Origin: Spirochaetia bacterium
GTDB taxonomy: Bacteria; Spirochaetota; Spirochaetia; Treponematales; Treponemataceae
Reading direction: 5' to 3'
Assembly (NCBI GenBank): GCA_900769985.1
Contig: CAAGIS010000156.1
Location: 1 to 24,038, forward strand
Length of the DNA stretch: 24,038 nt
Below are positions 22,544 to 24,038 of the stretch, in pieces. Each line of letters starts with the position of its first letter. The first letter of the stretch is position 1. A program made the position numbers and the translations under genes. Below the pieces are notes generated by a model. The model saw only the letters and a program-made list of their open reading frames with translations. It did no database searches and was not told where the DNA came from.

Positions 22544-24038
22544 ATGAAGAAGCAAATTATCAGGCTGCTGACGGCAGTATTTTTGCTGGCTTGTCAGATG
22601 AATGGTTTTTCGCAGGAAGCGTTAAAATCAAAAATCGTAACAAAACTCCAACAAAATGTTTTTGAAGTCGTTGTTAAGAAAATTGAAAACGATCCGCTGT
22701 CTTACGAAAAAGAACTTCCCCTGGACAGAATACCGTACCAGCTTCGTATAGACAAATTTGAGTCAATCGGAACTGCATTTTTGCTCAAAGACGGACATTT
22801 TTATACGGCAGCCCATGTTTTAAATCTTATGAACGTAACGCAGATGGACGAATTTTTTATACGTTCATCAGAAGGCAAGATTTATGAAATCGCCAGCATA
22901 CTTAAATTTTCTACTAACAGAGATTTTGTAAGTTTTGATGTAATTGGTTTTGACGACCAGAATGCAAAAGGACTTGAACTTGATACATCATATAAAATCA
23001 ATTCATCTGTTTTTGCAGTCGGCAATGCACAGGGCGAAGGAATTGTAATCCGCAACGGACTTCTTACAAGCAAAACTCCTGAACAGCGTAACGGCGAGTG
23101 GGACTGGCTTCGTTTTTCAGCCGCTGCAAGTCCGGGAAACTCAGGCGGTCCTCTCGTAACGTCGAAGGGAAACGTAATCGGAATCGTTACGATGAAAAAT
23201 TCTTCCGAAAATCTCAATTATGCACTTCCTGTTTCTGAAATTACAAAAGTTCCTGACAACACGGGAGTAATCAGCATGGAAATGTATTACAACCTTCCTA
23301 ATATAATGACGCAGAGATTTTATCATACACTGGACTCTACAATTTCCCTGCCAAAACCTATAAACGAAGTGCGAACTTTGGCTTATGGCATTTATTCAGA
23401 AGATACAACAAAACTTGTAAAAGACCTCACAAAAGACTATAAGTATACTGGCAACGAAAATTTCATAACGAAAGACCCTGGCAACAATATTCTCAATTCT
23501 GATTATGGTCCTGAGTTTCCGTATACAATCAGTCTGAATGAAAAAGGCAAATGGGTTTGTTATTATCCGCAAGATGTTTCAACTTTAAAACTTGAAAACA
23601 ATGGGGCTGTACAAGCCGGTTCTATGTTCGGTGTTATAATGAGTTTTTTAAAAAAGCCTGACAATGTTTCTATCGAGGAATATATCAAAAACCCGAAACT
23701 TCTTATGGATACTCTGTCAAAAGCTTTTGTAATGAGCCGTCAGGTAGGTTCTGAGCGGATTACGATTACATCTTACGGCGAACCTGTTTCTATGTCATCG
23801 CATAAAGATTCTCTTGGCAGAACATGGATAATTTCGGCATACAACGTTCCGTTTGCAGATTCTGTAGTTTATTCATATTCACTTCCGCTTCCTGACGGAA
23901 TTTACTCTATGACGGCAATCGCATCGACAGACGTTATCTGGAACGGATTTGTTTATGATTTTGAATTTTTGTCTGACTTTGTACTTACGAAGTACAGCGG
24001 AACAGTAAAAGACTGGACTGAATATTTAAAAATCCCGG
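22544..24038 (+). CDS. Exported trypsin-like serine protease, N-terminal part (runs off window)
   Basis: An HtrA/DegP-like S1 peptidase fold; 498 codons are visible and no stop occurs before the window ends. The N-terminus is a signal sequence with a hydrophobic core ending LLACQMNGFS, so it is either a lipoprotein (Cys17) or cut after Ser. The catalytic triad is complete: His91 in FYTAAHVLN, Asp127 in NRDFVSFDV, and Ser200 in ASPGNSGGPLV. Residues from about 250 to the end do not resemble a PDZ domain, unlike classic HtrA; they are beta-rich with Tyr and Asp and look like a large accessory region. GAGAGGA lies 7 nt before the ATG. It follows the XRE-cupin gene by 35 bp and may be in the same operon. 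The C-terminus is missing. Confidence 0.9.
   Translation, partial: MKKQIIRLLTAVFLLACQMNGFSQEALKSKIVTKLQQNVFEVVVKKIENDPLSYEKELPLDRIPYQLRIDKFESIGTAFLLKDGHFYTAAHVLNLMNVTQMDEFFIRSSEGKIYEIASILKFSTNRDFVSFDVIGFDDQNAKGLELDTSYKINSSVFAVGNAQGEGIVIRNGLLTSKTPEQRNGEWDWLRFSAAASPGNSGGPLVTSKGNVIGIVTMKNSSENLNYALPVSEITKVPDNTGVISMEMYYNLPNIMTQRFYHTLDSTISLPKPINEVRTLAYGIYSEDTTKLVKDLTKDYKYTGNENFITKDPGNNILNSDYGPEFPYTISLNEKGKWVCYYPQDVSTLKLENNGAVQAGSMFGVIMSFLKKPDNVSIEEYIKNPKLLMDTLSKAFVMSRQVGSERITITSYGEPVSMSSHKDSLGRTWIISAYNVPFADSVVYSYSLPLPDGIYSMTAIASTDVIWNGFVYDFEFLSDFVLTKYSGTVKDWTEYLKIP

Noticed and set aside
1..24038. tRNA, rRNA, CRISPR array, transposase or prophage
   Set aside because: I looked for cloverleaf ends, regularly spaced repeats and transposase or integrase motifs by eye and saw none; tRNAscan-SE and a CRISPR finder would settle it.

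Overview
This window most likely comes from a spirochete of the genus Treponema, probably a host-associated anaerobe. The main evidence is a spirochete-type periplasmic flagellin (FlaB) behind a textbook sigma-28 promoter. It is supported by a TIGR03546/TIGR03545-type membrane pair, AT-rich genes, many lipoprotein signals, an oxygen-sensitive 2-oxoacid:ferredoxin oxidoreductase and a secreted alpha-amylase-family enzyme. No species is assigned; that would need a database search.

Layout. Positions 1-5777 hold a plus-strand run: the 3' end of ilvD, two tightly coupled membrane proteins (the second AsmA-like), uppP (undecaprenyl-diphosphate phosphatase) and a bifunctional NAD(P)HX repair enzyme. 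A Nudix hydrolase converges on its end. From 6493 follow a divergent cytidylate-kinase-like protein with an eroded P-loop and a BON-like tail, and a four-helix membrane protein. A small inverted-repeat element lies at 8006-8056. A GH13 lipoprotein (minus) is divergent from a membrane-anchored protein with a duplicated zinc ribbon. flaB is a self-contained unit with phased A/T tracts, a sigma-28 promoter, a ~128-nt leader and a bidirectional terminator shared with a convergent Fur-family regulator. That regulator has a 7-1-7 inverted repeat in its own promoter. A short-chain dehydrogenase lies behind it.

Positions 12990-16818 form an aryl-acid module: iorA, iorB and a phenylacetate-CoA ligase with its own promoter and an 18-bp palindrome over the -10. 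Next come two tandem, translationally coupled membrane diguanylate cyclases, a small TPR-type lipoprotein, and a convergent secreted von Willebrand A protein. The last block is an unrecognised helical protein, an overlapping XRE-cupin regulator, and a trypsin-like protease that runs off the window.

Themes. Envelope and periplasm functions dominate: the AsmA-like pair, UppP, lipoproteins, the vWA protein, the protease and the flagellin. Several genes lack a Shine-Dalgarno sequence and instead have a -10-like hexamer 6-8 nt before the start codon, which suggests leaderless mRNAs. No tRNA, rRNA, CRISPR array or insertion sequence was recognised. No gene-free stretch exceeds about 225 bp.
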